Below are positions 9,170 through 19,910 of a stretch of DNA of 64,000 bases, one piece after another. The notes under the pieces are model-generated. The model was not told where the DNA came from and did no database searches. It saw only the letters and a program-made list of their open reading frames with translations. Within the stretch, counting starts at the first letter, position 1. Each line of letters starts with the position of its first letter. Position numbers and translations under genes: made by a program. The stretch lies in contig JAHDVF020000673.1 of the NCBI GenBank assembly GCA_022606425.2, positions 620,001-684,000 of the forward strand, written 5' to 3'. The DNA comes from Lepidostoma basale. Taxonomy: Eukaryota; Arthropoda; Insecta; Trichoptera; Lepidostomatidae.

Positions 9170-9735
9170 TAAAAAAACAAAAATAAAATTCTACTACTTT
9201 GTTTTATATATTGATTATTTTATACCAATGATATATTTAATTGCCGTTCGGTTTCGATACTATTCATAGGTCAGCGGAAAAAGCGTTTTGATTATTATTA
9301 CATGGTTGTTCTAGAAACAAAAAATGAATAAGTTTGATAAACCTCAATTTAAGAAAACCCTTTTATATTACATCCAACGTATCAATAGCACGTTCCATCG
9401 ATGATGGTTTTTCTATAACCAATTAAAATAGAGGTGCCTTTTAAAAATATGGTGGACCCACTCGTAAACCGGAGTTTTATCGTTACTTACATTTAGTTTA
9501 ATGGCGACCAAGTAACCGAGCTGGATGCTAGATTCCTACTTTGTCGATAATCAATAGTATTACGCCATTAAGAATATGTGTTCTAATGAAGACAAACTAT
9601 TTTCACGTGTTTTATTAAATTATTGTACATTAAGAAAACTATGACTTTTCAACCTCTCCATCGATAATAAATTACATGACCATTGATTTATTTTTTCAAT
9701 TAATATATATTAATACAATTAAATAATAATTTCTG
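9170..9735. other. No feature seen
   Basis: A+T-rich DNA. No frame, TIR or known repeat detected. Confidence 0.4.
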
Positions 9736-9739
9736 CGAG

Positions 9740-9930
9740 GTTGAAGGTATTGTCAGACGGGGGCTCCAAAGGAGAAGATACTGGAATGAGCATGTTGCAA
9801 GAAAACATGGGCTACCACCGAAAATATGGCGAGATAGTTGGCGGTCCATTTCCCAGGAGGACGGAGATACAACCAATAACAGGTCATCAGACCTGTAATT
9901 GGTTGCATCTCCGAGAGGACGAATAAATAA
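9740..9930 (+). pseudogene. GAA-LINE 3' end, internally deleted
   Basis: Contains RRRYWNEHVARKHGLPPKIW then RDSWRSIS. It aligns with RRRYWRDHVARM...PPKRWRDSW at the end of the 13522-14325 frame, with about 25 residues missing between. It ends near aataataattc. The embedded aggtcatcagacct is a small palindrome. Confidence 0.55.
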
Positions 9931-9994
9931 TAATTCTGAAAAACTTTCTTTATTCTGCGATCATTATTTTTACGAACCAACAATGTTAAGAATT

Positions 9995-10230
9995 TCTAGC
10001 TCCGTTCACGTCGTTTACATATACCTTCTTCACCATTCGGTCTTCACTCATTCTTTCCATGTGTCCAAACCATCTTAACAAACCTTTCATTATTTTGTTC
10101 ATAGCACTTTTATTCGCACCGCATTCACTTCTTATACTATATACTAGCCTTTGACACTATCATATACAGATTTACAAGGCATTCGTCTTAGAGACCTCAT
10201 TTTTACTGCATTTATTCTACTATTGCGTTT
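9995..10230 (-). pseudogene. TTAG-LINE internal fragment
   Basis: Reverse complement of the segment reading MRSLRRMC...SECGANESVMNKI..RWFGHMERM in the 18495 copy. It lacks the 3' terminus and (TTAG)n tail. Confidence 0.6.
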
Positions 10231-10274
10231 CATAAGAATTTCAAATAAAATTTATATAGTTAATATTCAATTCT

Positions 10275-10560
10275 ATTAAAGTGAAGTATAAATCTGGCAA
10301 GAGAATGGTATAAAGTAAAATTAATGCAGTAGAAAAGAGATCTTTTAGACATGTGTGACATTTCTTTATATGATAGAGTCGTCAAATTCAAATCGAAGTG
10401 AATGCAATGCGAATGAAAACAATATGAACAAAAGAATGAAAGAGTAATTGGATGATTTCGACATGTGGAATGAATGAATGAAGAAAAAGTGGTAAAGCAA
10501 GTATACGTTCACCGTGTATACAAGAAATATAGGAAGACCGAGGCATTTTATTTTAAATAT
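10275..10560 (+). pseudogene. TTAG-LINE internal fragment
   Basis: The same internal segment in the opposite orientation (aattaatgcagtagaaaag onward) with many stops. Together with 9995-10230 it makes an inverted pair of fragments. Confidence 0.55.
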
Positions 10561-10564
10561 GATT

Positions 10565-10970
10565 AAAAACTATTTATGGTACGCAGGAAAAAACAGTCAC
10601 AGAGAAGACTTTAAAAACTTCAGAATTCGCTAATGTGGGAATACACGTTAGCAGACGCAATATTTGAAATCACAGACTTGCTGTATATCACCATGCAACT
10701 TATAAAAAAATAATTGTCAGTTTTTTCAAATAATAATGTGTACGAGTATATTCATTAACGATAAAATTGAAGCAATTATATTATAAAATTACAATTCATA
10801 TTATTCAAAATGTGGTTAATTGAAAAACACTGCTTTAAGCATATATAAAAAAATATTTGAAAGCCTACTTTTAATAAATCTGAATATTTATACATTTATT
10901 CATTTAAAATATACGAATACACATTCAGATTTATTAAAATTACTTCGAATGTTTATTGTATCTTGAACAA
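10565..10970. other. No feature seen
   Basis: A+T-rich. A loose inverted similarity around 10870-10945 (aataaatctgaata / tattcatttaaaata) may be a decayed palindrome. Confidence 0.35.
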
Positions 10971-10974
10971 CGAA

Positions 10975-11350
10975 TTACATTTTATGGGAATGAAACGTTT
11001 TGCCTTTCTGAAGCATTATCAAATGACAGTTCCATTATGAATGTTTATGGCAAATTCCATTTTAGCTAAATCGATTCAACTATCAATTCAAAAGTTAATT
11101 TAATATCTTAGTAACTTGTATGTATGATGTAAAACTCCATATTACATAATTAATATAGATGAAATGAATTGATTTTTAAAAGTTTTATTATATTTCGTAG
11201 AATCACAGGTTTCGGTAGGCTAAGGCATATTACTCTAGATAGCGAAACTCATCATTCTAATAAAATTAATAAATCATCTAGAAAACATACGCTTTCATCT
11301 GTATTAATTGTTTAACATGGAGTTTTACACTGTTGTTCAAGAAACAATAA
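10975..11350. repeat. HH1 copies, half and whole
   Basis: 10975-11035 is a minus-strand half (atgggaatgaaacgttttgcc). 11175-11350 is a decayed inverted pair with outer arms tttttaaaagttttattata and catctagaaaacatacg, then gagttttacactgttgttc. Confidence 0.5.
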
Positions 11351-11394
11351 GTTTGAGGAAAAATAACTCATATAAATATTAATGTCATTACTGT

Positions 11395-11625
11395 TGAATT
11401 AAAAAACTTTGTTTTATGTATCACAATCGTATTTTATTTTACGCGACAGCTGTTTCGTCAACCTATGTTGACATCATCAGGTGTTACAATAATATATCAA
11501 ATGTCAAATTTTCGTGATTTTTAACATAAGTTGTTAATATAGGTTGACGAAACAGCTGTCGCGTAAAATAAAATACAATTGTGATACATAAAACAAAGTT
11601 TTTTTAATTTAACAGTTTATAATTT
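11395..11625. ncRNA. HH2 hammerhead-like inverted pair
   Basis: Minus copy: CTGATGA (11474-11480), helix II GTCAAC/GTTGAC, GAAAC, palindromic ACAGCTGT (11446-11453), C. Core intact. Plus copy: GAAAC (11549-11553) and ACAGCTGT (11552-11559), but the CTGATGA side is deleted. The outer arms ttgttttatgtatcacaat and attgtgatacataaaacaa form a long palindrome. Confidence 0.55.
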
Positions 11626-11699
11626 TAAAGTATCATAGTGTTTCGGCCAAAACAATGGACTAGATATTTATGTAATTATTGTCTATTGAACACTAATGT

Positions 11700-11885
11700 A
11701 AACTCAATATGAATGAAAACGTCTGTTTTCTAGAAGTTTAATTATATTTTATGGGAATGACATGTTTTGCCTTTCTACGGCATTATCGAATGTGATCAAA
11801 AAGACATTTGATAATGCCTTAGATAGGCGAAGCATGTCCCTACATAAATCAAATTAAAACTTCTAGAAAACAGACGTATTATGTA
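11700..11885. repeat. HH1 repeat, best complete inverted pair
   Basis: Left arm aatgaaaacgtctgttttct, then agaagtttaattatatttta, minus core gaatgacatgttttgcc, spacer, plus core TTTGATAATGCC..GGCGAAGCATGTCC and right arm cttctagaaaacagacgta. Arms match closely over about 85 bp. It shows the basic HH1 architecture. Confidence 0.65.
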
Positions 11886-11999
11886 AGTTGGTATAATTTT
11901 ACTTATTTTTAGTAACCATTGCAGCAGTGCTTGTTTTCTGGGTATACGTAACGTATTACAACCATTTATCAGGTAGGCATGAACGCTACGAGATCATAC

Positions 12000-12355
12000 A
12001 TCATGGGGGGATCGCGTATTAGCAATGCGGAGAACTGCAGTGGGATACTTGGCCAAACACTTTAATAACGTTTGTATGTGTCGAAATTACAAACAGGCAA
12101 AGGCTTCGATGCTCTGAACACCCGCGCGATTGAAGCTATTCCGTACGATTCCCTAGCTCTTCAATAAGGCACGTTTTCCATGCATAATATATTGCATTTT
12201 CAAAGGAAATCCAATGCAGTTCGGAAATTCCTTGCCAATGAACCTGCTTATTCTAGGTACTACATTATTTTCAATTTTAATCTCGGATGAACGAAAAAAA
12301 AGTGAAGGGCTCTCTTTTTTGGACTTTATTATTAACTGTCAAAATATAAAACGCT
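12000..12355. other. Unassigned, moderately GC
   Basis: Contains 'ggggggatcgcgtattagc' and 'acccgcgcgattgaagc'. No supported frame: the 67-aa frame at 12214-12417 runs into an HH2 repeat. Possibly old single-copy DNA. Confidence 0.3.
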
Positions 12356-12357
12356 GT

Positions 12358-12435
12358 TTATGGAATCACATTTTTTATTTTATTTTTCGCGACGGTTGTT
12401 TCGTCAATCGATGTTGACATCACCAGGTGTTACAA
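12358..12435 (-). ncRNA. HH2 remnant
   Basis: Minus strand: CTGGTGA, helix II GTCAAC/ATTGAC, GAAAC, then AACCGT instead of ACAGCTGT. A decayed single copy. Confidence 0.45.
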
Positions 12436-12734
12436 TATTTTTTTCGGAGCTTTATGCGCATTTGTTCCAATGTCAATTTGAATAATTTCTTTGCTTGAGC
12501 TACTCGACTATAAGACACAATTACGTTTCATGTGGTGCCCACACTAGTGTTCTAAATTCTAACTGACTTCTTATCAAGGAATTAAACAAGCACCAAAGGA
12601 TATTCGAATTATTTAAATCTTTACCGTTCCGAAAAACGAATCCGAGATATTTGTGGGAGCTATTGTAATATACTCGTAAATACTGAAGAGATAATGTATA
12701 GGTCTAATATTGTATAGAGATTTCGGCATACAAG

Positions 12735-12952
12735 GAACAGAGAGATGGGTACCAAGAGTTTTGTCGTGGAGACTGTAGGAGAAAAAATGAGCATCGGTAG
12801 ACCTCAGGAAAGATGGACTGACGACATGATTCGAGTCAGGGGAAGAAGATGGATGAGATTCGCACGGGTTAGTGAAACATGGAGAACGTTTGAAGAGGCT
12901 TACCTCCAGCAGTGAAGAGACGGCTAAAAAAGAAGAAGAAGAATATTATATA
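12735..12952 (+). pseudogene. GAA-LINE 3' end
   Basis: Reads RPQERWTDDMIRVRGRRWMR and then WRTFEEAYLQQ with a stop, followed by aaaaagaagaagaagaa. The RP..RW.DD.....G..W pattern and C-terminal YLQQ match other arthropod LINE pol tails. About 200 bp survives. Confidence 0.65.
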
Positions 12953-13521
12953 ACCGTCTTAAGTAATCAAAAGTTTAAAAAAAAGCTCCTGATGATGCTA
13001 TATGCGTCCTCAATAATTCACAAAGAAAAAGTACCAAAGCACTGAAGCTTTACAATATGTATAGACTTGGAAGTAAAGAAAATCGATACTTGTCTGCCGT
13101 AAGTAAGAAGATTACTAAAGTTCTCAGGTGTATAGGTGTATGCTCACAATATCCGAAGCATGGATACACGTTCGATGTAAGAACGTTGTTTTGATCTTAT
13201 ACGGCTTATGGTGTGTTCATCCTAAGACCTAAACTAGTACCGCCTTCGAATATGAAATCAATCTTCGAAACTATGATACGATTTTGAAACTCGTACGTCG
13301 GGTATAGCCTTTGGGAAAGGTGGCGTGTTAAAAGGTAATACTGTAGTGAAAAACAAGAGAAAAATTTAATGTTTTTACTAAAAAATGAAGTTCATCTTAA
13401 TTATAAATAAAATATTATTATTATAAAAAAAACTTAATTAAAGAACAAGAACCCATTTTTAAAACGGACATTTTTCCCGACAAGACAAGGTTTCCCGACA
13501 AGAACCCATTTTTAAAATGGA

Positions 13522-14380
13522 CATCATTTGAGCCCCTTTCTGTTCAATCTTATTATGGGCGAAATTATAGAAGAGGTAGCTGGCCTGGGACTAGGTTATA
13601 AAATGGGCAGTAAAACTGTGAATGTCATTTGCTATGCGGACGATGCCGCATTAATAGCAGAGTCTGAAGATGACCTGCAAAGAATGTTGTACAAATTCCA
13701 CACAGTATCCCAAAGGCTAAATATGGCTATATCAGTCAACAAAACAAAAAGTCTCACTATATCTAGGCAACCTGCAAGATGTAAACTGACTGTTGATGAT
13801 ATACCTGTGGAGCAGGTGATGAGTTTCAGGTATTTGGGAGTGGAGATCTGCAGCCAAAGTGACCTTTATACCGAAGTACGTGAACAAGTCAGTAAAGCCT
13901 CTGCCGTGTCAGGATGCCTGAAGAATCTGGTCTGGAAAAACAAGCACATGCGTATCGACAGCAAGATCAGAATATACAAAACATGCGTGCGACCCATCAT
14001 GACGTACGCCGTAGAGACGCGGGCTGACACTGTGCGAACCAAGGGACTACTTAGAACATCGGAGATGAAGGTCCTAAGATCAATTACTGGAAAAACCCTC
14101 CGAGATCGTGTCCGCAACGCAGACATAAGGAAAACCTGCGAAATAGAGGATATCGTTCAGTGGAGTAGATCCAGAAGAAGATACTGGAGGGACCATGTAG
14201 CCCGAATGGATGGTGACAGACTCGCGTATACAGCCGCCTATGAAATCCCTTCCGGACACCGCCCACCTGGAAGACCGCCTAAGAGATGGAGGGACAGCTG
14301 GATCTCATCATCCGACGAGATATGATTTCTGTGTCACAGATCGTCAGATCTATCAAAAGAAGAAGAAGAAGAAGAAGACA
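13522..14380 (+). pseudogene. GAA-LINE reverse transcriptase, 5'-truncated
   Basis: An uninterrupted frame of about 265 codons to the stop at 14323-14325. It begins inside the RT domain (LSPFLFNLIM), so there is no genuine start codon. The catalytic box CYADDAALIAES is at about residues 35-46. RT thumb follows (FRYLGVEI...), then RPIMTYAVETRADTVRTK, and a C-terminal block RRRYWRDHVARM...RPPGRPPKRWRDSW. The 3' tail is (GAA)n at 14357-14378. The layout fits an RTE-like LINE, though clade assignment needs a tree. The upstream edge is odd: 'acccatttttaaaa.ggacat' occurs twice (13448-13470 and 13505-13525), probably a truncation or end-joining scar. Related pieces: 68-178, 9740-9930, 17880-18449 and 60119-60425. 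Confidence 0.85.
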
Positions 14381-14399
14381 TTTTTCAGGCGGTTATCTT

Positions 14400-15095
14400 C
14401 CATCATCTATGTAAATATATTTATTTTTTTGTGAAATGCATGTACATTATTATTATTATTGTTCCTTTATGCCATCTAATAAATCCTTCCGATTGACTAT
14501 CGTGTTACTACTACTATCATTTTATTTATTTTTGTTACTCTTATTAAAAATCTCAATTATTAATATTATTATATAATGTACATTATTGCGAATAATCGCC
14601 ACACCACAAACTTCGCAAAGTGTGATAATTATAGATGCTCTAAATTAATGTTGTCTTTTAACACAGTTTTAGAAGGCGACTATAGTAGAGAATATCAAGA
14701 TTTGTATAGTTACAAAGTGATTATAAACTATACAATCAATAAAATGGTTCACTTTCTTCAAGAAAGTATGAACAATGTAACAAAATATAAGTGTACTTTT
14801 TCATAATAATTGTGTTACCATAATAATTGTGTAACCATTAAAATGGTATATAAAATATTTTGTAAGAATTTTGTTTTATGGAAAATATTTTTTGTAATAT
14901 AAAACACTTTCGTGTGAAGCATTTAATTTGTGGTGGGGCATTATAAATTATAATAATAATACGCTTTTAATTCGTTTTTACACCAATTCATATTTTAAAC
15001 AGCCAACAGGTTTCAGGTCAGGGTTACAAAAGACACATATTTTATCATATAATAATTTATAGTTACATTATGGTACAGTTTTCAAGTGAATAGCT
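14400..15095. other. A+T-rich stretch with R2 repeat
   Basis: No supported gene. The 76-aa frame at 14576-14806 has no motif. Unclassified repeat R2 (gaagcatttaatttgtggtg) is at 14912-14945. Confidence 0.4.
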
Positions 15096-15099
15096 CATA

Positions 15100-15350
15100 T
15101 GAAGACTACAGGGGAAAAACAAGGAATGTCAGTTAAAATTCAAAATAAATGTAATAATGCCATCTAGCGGCATTTGTACGTATCTATCCACAGTAAAATT
15201 TTCATATTCAAAAATCATCTGTGCCATCGACTATGGCCAGATAATCGATTGCTAATTGCTAAGAAACATATAGACTTTGATTAGCTTTATTCTCAATTTA
15301 TTCTAATTAACCTTCTACTGACATTCCTTGTTTTTCCCCTGTAGTCTTCA
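15100..15350. mobile_element. 251-bp MITE, perfect 34-bp TIRs
   Basis: 15100-15133 (TGAAGACTACAGGGGAAAAA...) and 15317-15350 are perfect inverted repeats of 34 bp. TA flanks both sides (15098-15099 and 15351-15352), so a Tc1/mariner-type target duplication. No coding capacity. The interior contains GCCATCTAGCGGCA. The perfect TIRs suggest recent mobilisation. Confidence 0.85.
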
Positions 15351-15359
15351 TATCCGAAA

Positions 15360-16125
15360 AAGGATTGATTGATCCGCTGGTATGAACGGTTATTTTACCA
15401 AATACCAAGTGGATAACTCACTATTTTACTATCGGTGTTACGTTGTCAACCAATTGTCAGCGTGTAATCGAAATGGTTGAAAATATTAATGCTGAATGCA
15501 ATGAAGGATAAAATAAGAATGGAAATCGCTGTATAGTAATGATCATTGAGTTAACTAGCTTAATCAATTACTTATTCATATCAGACTGTTCGTATGAGCT
15601 TGATAGTCGTATATATACGAGTATGTAGGAAGCTGCTAGCAACTAAACACAACGTTCGTATGGACTAAGGACACAACGTACAAATTATAAATGAGCGCAC
15701 ACTACATGGTAACATATGCTCCAAGTTTGCCATTCCTGTCCGTAGTTAGTCAAGTTATACAAGAATGGATACAGACATCAGCATATCGCTCCTTATAATA
15801 CACATGTTTCCTAAGAGGAAATTTGGGAAAATTTACATCCATAAATGTTTGATCTTGGACAACTGGGTTTCCGCCCAAACAGGGAACACATCAAAGTCAA
15901 CATCCGACGTACATGAATAGAAAATTAAGGATATGCTTCCGGGACATGGCATATAATTGACGAATTATATTCCGAATCATTCATATGCTTGAATTTTTTA
16001 TTTAAATCTGTTTGCGGAAGATTTGATCCCAATAAACGTACCAAATGTTTTTACGAGATGTTTTATTTTTTATTTTTAAAATAAACAAATAATTAAATTT
16101 TAATTGTACTTTTGTATACTTACTT
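15360..16125. other. No feature seen
   Basis: No frame, TIR or known repeat. Confidence 0.4.
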
Positions 16126-16127
16126 AA

Positions 16128-16500
16128 AACTGACTTACCATCACGCCTTTGCCCAGAGAGATAGGAAAAGAAAAAATACCGCCACAATGTTTTGTCCTTA
16201 CGTACCTCTCTCTACATTCCTACATCGTAACACGCAAGTTCGTCGATTTGTCCGACATCGAATGTCGCCGCCATTTAGAAATTGATTAATTTGGTGGTAT
16301 GATGTTTTCCTCGGCCGCTTCTAATTCTTTTCACACTCCCTTTATATTATTTTGAACCATTCTTCTCTCATCCATTCAATCCGTATGTCGAAAATCATCA
16401 AAGTGACCATTTTATAATATTAATTAGGATGCAATCATATGGCTTATATTTCTTCCTTATTTCGTCGTTCGATATTCTATCATATATCGTTTACTGCCTA
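16128..16500 (-). pseudogene. TTAG-LINE 3' end
   Basis: Plus strand starts aaaactgacttaccatcacg and continues as the reverse complement of the C-terminal region back to the tatatcgtttactgcc (RTVYDRI) segment. Heavily decayed. Confidence 0.6.
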
Positions 16501-16597
16501 CTTAATTTTATACTTAAACATATATTTATCAAATGTTGATGTTGACATTAAATAAACACCCTTGATTTGTATGTATAAAAAGGTTTGCAATAGTGTC

Positions 16598-16692
16598 ACC
16601 AGTCTGTCGATGCCCGCGAGCCTGGCGAAACCGGTCGCTGTCGAAATAAAGACAAAAGTGGAAATAGTTTAAAAAAAAAATCGTTTTATTTA
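16598..16692 (+). ncRNA. HH3 hammerhead-like motif
   Basis: CTGTCGA, helix II GCCCGCGAGCCTGGC, GAAAC (16626-16630), ACCGGT (16629-16634), C, GCTGTC, then the aaataaagacaaaagtgg tail. Same A6-to-U change as the other HH3 copies. Confidence 0.4.
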
Positions 16693-16694
16693 AT

Positions 16695-17335
16695 TATTAT
16701 TTAATAAAGCATTAAAAAGACGAAATATATAAGTCCCATAAATTTGATAAATTTAATCTTCTAGAAAACAGACCTTTTCATACGTCTTTTTCTTCTCTGG
16801 TTTCAATCCTGGGATTGGTTTGCAGCAATTTCCTCCATTATTCTCTTCCATTTTTCCCTGTCTTGTGCGGCTCTTTTGAGATCTGCATATGATGAGCAGC
16901 GTACGTCCACCAACAGGTCCTCCAGGTACTCTCGGCGTGGGCGTCCCCTAGAGTTTGTCCCCTCGATCATACCCTCCATTATGGCATGCAAGAGACCTTC
17001 TTGACGTATTACATGGCCGATCCATCTTGCACGCCTTTCGGACAAGGTCCTGAGCAGGTGCCTTCCTCCTTCGATTCCTCGAAGAACTTCCTCATTCGTG
17101 ATGTGGTCTCTCCAGGAAATTCCAAAGAGTCTTCTATAGGACCACATCTCAAAAGCCTCTAGTCTCCGCTTATCCCTTTCGGATAGGCACCATGTCTCGC
17201 AGCCGTACATCAAGACACTCCATACATAGGTCTTGATGAGGAGTATTCTCAGTTTTAGGTCTATATTATTTGACTCTATTATTTTCGACCTTTTATTAAA
17301 TGCAAGTTTTACGTCATTGTTCAAGAAAATAAAAT
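16695..17335. repeat. HH1 copy split by a LINE
   Basis: The plus half 16695-16782 (cttctagaaaacagac) and the outer arm 17305-17335 (caagttttacgtcattgttc, aagaaaat) belong to one HH1 element. They are separated by the minus-strand LINE 16790-17303. Confidence 0.5.
16790..17324 (-). pseudogene. LINE C-terminal region, open frame
   Basis: An open frame on the minus strand, stop at 16803, with YVWSVLMYGCETWCLSERDK, RRLEAFEMWSYRRLFGISW, RARWIGHVIRQEG and RGRPRREYLEDL. These are classical LINE pol C-terminal signatures downstream of the RT. The first few codons may belong to the flanking HH1 repeat. The 3' end is gaagaaaaagacg. No frameshift over about 170 codons, so relatively young. Confidence 0.78.
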
Positions 17336-17390
17336 CTAATATATCTTTAGATTTTCACGTGGGTTCAATAAAAGCGCAAAACCTAATAAA

Positions 17391-17880
17391 TTAGAAGAAG
17401 GAATCATTGCCTATATCGGGTGAAGTATAAGCGAAATCAATGAACTGGAGTCGGATAGTTAACATATGAGAGTGAAACTCGGGAGTATTTTCAGGCAGGC
17501 TCGAGGACGTGTAAGAAAACCTTTTACTAGTAAAGCCGGGGTATTTATACATCAATGGCATATACTGTAATTCTGCGGCCGCGTCTTGAGTTGGGTTGCT
17601 AAAGTTATAGCGGCCCGACCGGCCGGCAGCCTCGATTGCCCGCCGAGGGAAGTGAGAACACAAGTGGTGGTTTGATACAATCACATTAAATGATTCGGCG
17701 CTTTCTAACTTATTGTTGACAATAATTGCAACAAAAACAACCCTTCCGCTCTCATAGGAATAGCGAAATCGTATATTTTCACATTAAGTAAATTGCCATT
17801 ATGGAATTCGTAACTCAACAAGACATTATATTAATTGTATCTTAGGTACGTCAAAACAAAATGTTTAACAATATCTAGAT
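17391..17880. other. GC-richer unique DNA
   Basis: 17560-17660 contains gcggccgcgtcttgag and cggcccgaccggccggc in otherwise A+T-rich surroundings. Neither strand gives a convincing protein (the 97-aa minus frame lacks motifs). It may be old single-copy or regulatory DNA. Confidence 0.35.
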
Positions 17881-18449
17881 AGCCTCTCAGATGCAAACTG
17901 GTTGTAGACGATAAATCCATAGAATAGGTCATGAAATTCAGATATCTGGGTGTGGAGATATCTAGTTGCAGCGATCTGTATAATGAAGTTAAAAAATAGA
18001 CTGATAAAGCTGCAGTTATCTCCGGATGCCTGAGAGACAGTCTGGGACAGTAAGCATTATGCTAGTGGAAAGCAAAGTTAGAATTTATAATACATGCAGC
18101 AGGCCCATAATGACTAACGGAATCGATGCAGGAGCGGACACTGTCAGAACCAAACATCTTTTGAGAGTAGCAGAAATGAGAACATTGCGACCTATTGTGG
18201 GGAGAACCCTTAGAGATAGGATACCCAATGAAGAAATTCGCAAATCCTGCAAAATTGAAGAGAAGACGATTCTGGAGGGATCACATCGAGAGAATGGATC
18301 CAGCAAGAATTCCTAAGATCGTGATGCACGAAACTCCAGAGGGCCGTCGACCACCAGGACGACCACCAAAGATATGGTGAAAAGGCTGGTCGTCTTCATC
18401 ACAGGAAAAAAGTTGATATCCTGCATAAACAGATAGCAAGATCGAAGAA
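17880..18449 (+). pseudogene. GAA-LINE 3' end, host of a second LINE
   Basis: Matches 13522-14380 from FRYLGVEI onward, with stops near 17920 and 17997 and a frameshift near 18255. Conserved words are IYNTCSRPIMTNGIDAGADT, TLRDRIPNEEIRKSCKIE, RRFWRDHIERMDPARIPK and RRPPGRPPKIW. Its GAA tail resumes at 18916-18945, after the inserted TTAG-LINE. Confidence 0.8.
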
Positions 18450-18915
18450 TGGAACTGGCAAAAGAAGGATGAAAGTAGAATAAATGCAGTAGAAATGAGA
18501 TCTCTCAGACGAATGTGTGGCAAATCTGTATTTGATAGAGTGACAAATGCAAGTATAAGAAGTGAATGTGGTGCGAATGAAAGTGTTATGAACAAAATAA
18601 GGAAAGGGTCATTAAGATGGTTTGGACACATGGAAAGAATGAGTGAAGACAGAATGGTAAAGAAGGTATATGTAAACGGCGTGAACGGAGCTAGAAATAG
18701 AGGAAGGCCGAGGAAAACGTGGCACGATCAAATCAATCAAATATTGAATGTCGGACACGTGAGGAGTCGGAGAAATCGACGTGCGTGCATGACAAGATGT
18801 ATGAATGTAGAGGAAGCGAGAGAAGTATGTCAAGACAGAACAGTGTGGCGTTCCATTCTTTCTGCCTACCCCTCCGGGGAGACGGCGTGATGGTTAGTTA
18901 GTTAGTTAGTTAGTT
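18450..18915 (+). mobile_element. TTAG-LINE copy with 12-bp target duplication
   Basis: 5'-truncated LINE of 466 bp. AAGATCGAAGAA occurs immediately before (18438-18449) and immediately after (18916-18927), so the ends are defined exactly. The 3' end is (TTAG)n at 18894-18915. It inserted into the GAA tail of another LINE. Confidence 0.9.
18495..18893 (+). pseudogene. TTAG-LINE pol C-terminus, best copy
   Basis: An open frame of about 131 codons covering the region after the RT. It contains MRSLRRMCGKSVFDRVTNA, RWFGHMERMSEDRMVKKVYV, RNRGRPRKTWHDQINQIL, CMNVEEAREVCQD and AYPSGETA before the stop. The M is internal and not a true start. The last codons overlap a CCCC/GGGG hairpin just before (TTAG)n. 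It serves as reference for about 25 other copies in the window. Confidence 0.8.
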
Positions 18916-19054
18916 AAGATCGAAGAAGAATAAGAAGAAGTATCTTAAACAAGAGTGTAAAACTCTATATTAAATATATTAGATAAACTTAAGGTGTTAA
19001 CACTATGGAATCCATAATGACGATTTTTTTATGAGTTACGAGTAAAACAGTGTT

Positions 19055-19135
19055 TTTTTTTTTTTTCATTTTTGAGTTTACTTTTCTCAACCGAAGGCTT
19101 TACACCTTCATCATTGGGAGAACGATATAAACTAA
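19055..19135 (-). repeat. HH5 repeat, minus half
   Basis: Plus strand: cacttttgagtttacttttc, then ccgaaggctttacaccttca and tcattgggagaacg. The ACATGTTTC block is deleted. Pairs with the plus half at 19615-19710 across an inserted LINE. Confidence 0.5.
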
Positions 19136-19195
19136 CCAAAAGTGTTACAAACTAAATACAAGAACCTAGGAATATATACGAGTATAACATGTATG

Positions 19196-19475
19196 AGTTA
19201 ACTTGTGCTCTCAGCGAGTGTTAAAATATTAGGGACACATAGCCCGGAGAGATGAGGACAATCTTAAATCTCATCATCATAGGTAAAGTAGATAGAAGGC
19301 GACCACAAGGACGTCAACCGTGCCGCTGGTATCAAATTAGGGAGCTGACTGGTCTTTCATTAGCTGCAGAATAGACACTGATGGGTGACAGGAGCGCATG
19401 ACGTGCCATAGTCAATGGTTTATAGGATGGACACGACCCTCAATCATGAGGAATACGACTGACAAGAAGAAGAAG
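19196..19475 (+). pseudogene. GAA-LINE 3' end
   Basis: Reads ILGTHSPER-like sequence with GHIARRDEDNL in another frame, then RRRPQGRQPCRWYQIRELTG, LSLAAE and RSAWRAIVNGL, ending tgacaagaagaagaag. A different family from 13522-14380, since the C-terminus is RELTGLSLAA..RAAWR. It sits between the two HH5 halves. Confidence 0.65.
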
Positions 19476-19614
19476 TTAACTTAGGAAAGTGCCCAAAACT
19501 TCCATTAACAAAAATCCTTTTAAAATTATAACCCATTGATCTCGTAATATGATGTCCCTTAAACTCTGCCTAAGATAACGAACACGTGTTATATAATATA
19601 TTCCTAGTTTAGTT

Positions 19615-19710
19615 GGTAATAATTTTGGTTAGTTTACATTGTTCTCCTAATGATGAAGATGTAAAGCCTTCGAATCATGTCGAGAAAAATAAACTCAAAA
19701 TTGGATAAAA
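19615..19710 (+). ncRNA. HH5 hammerhead-like motif
   Basis: ATGATGA (C3 replaced by A), helix II around AAGATGTAAAGCCTTC, GAATC instead of GAAAC, CATGTC, GAGAAAAATAAACTC. Two core changes, so probably inactive. Confidence 0.4.
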
Positions 19711-19764
19711 CAGTGTTTTAATTTATAAATAATTCGTTAATATCAAATAAATAATAATATTGAA

Positions 19765-19910
19765 AATATCTGTTTTTATTTAATTTTAAGGGATTGGCAG
19801 TTTCGCCTTTCTAAAGCCTTCATAACACATCTGATAATGCCTTAGAGGGGGTGAAGCATGTTATTTCCATAAAATATAATAAAACTTCTAGAAAATAAGA
19901 TAACAATATC
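19765..19910. repeat. HH1 repeat, inverted pair
   Basis: Minus half tttcgcctttctaaagcc, plus half TCTGATAATGCC..GGGTGAAGCATG, right arm cttctagaaaataag. Moderately decayed. Confidence 0.5.

Noticed and set aside
13528..13530. True start codon of the RT frame
   Set aside because: It is a TTG inside the conserved SPFLFN block; the element is 5'-truncated, so no genuine start exists.
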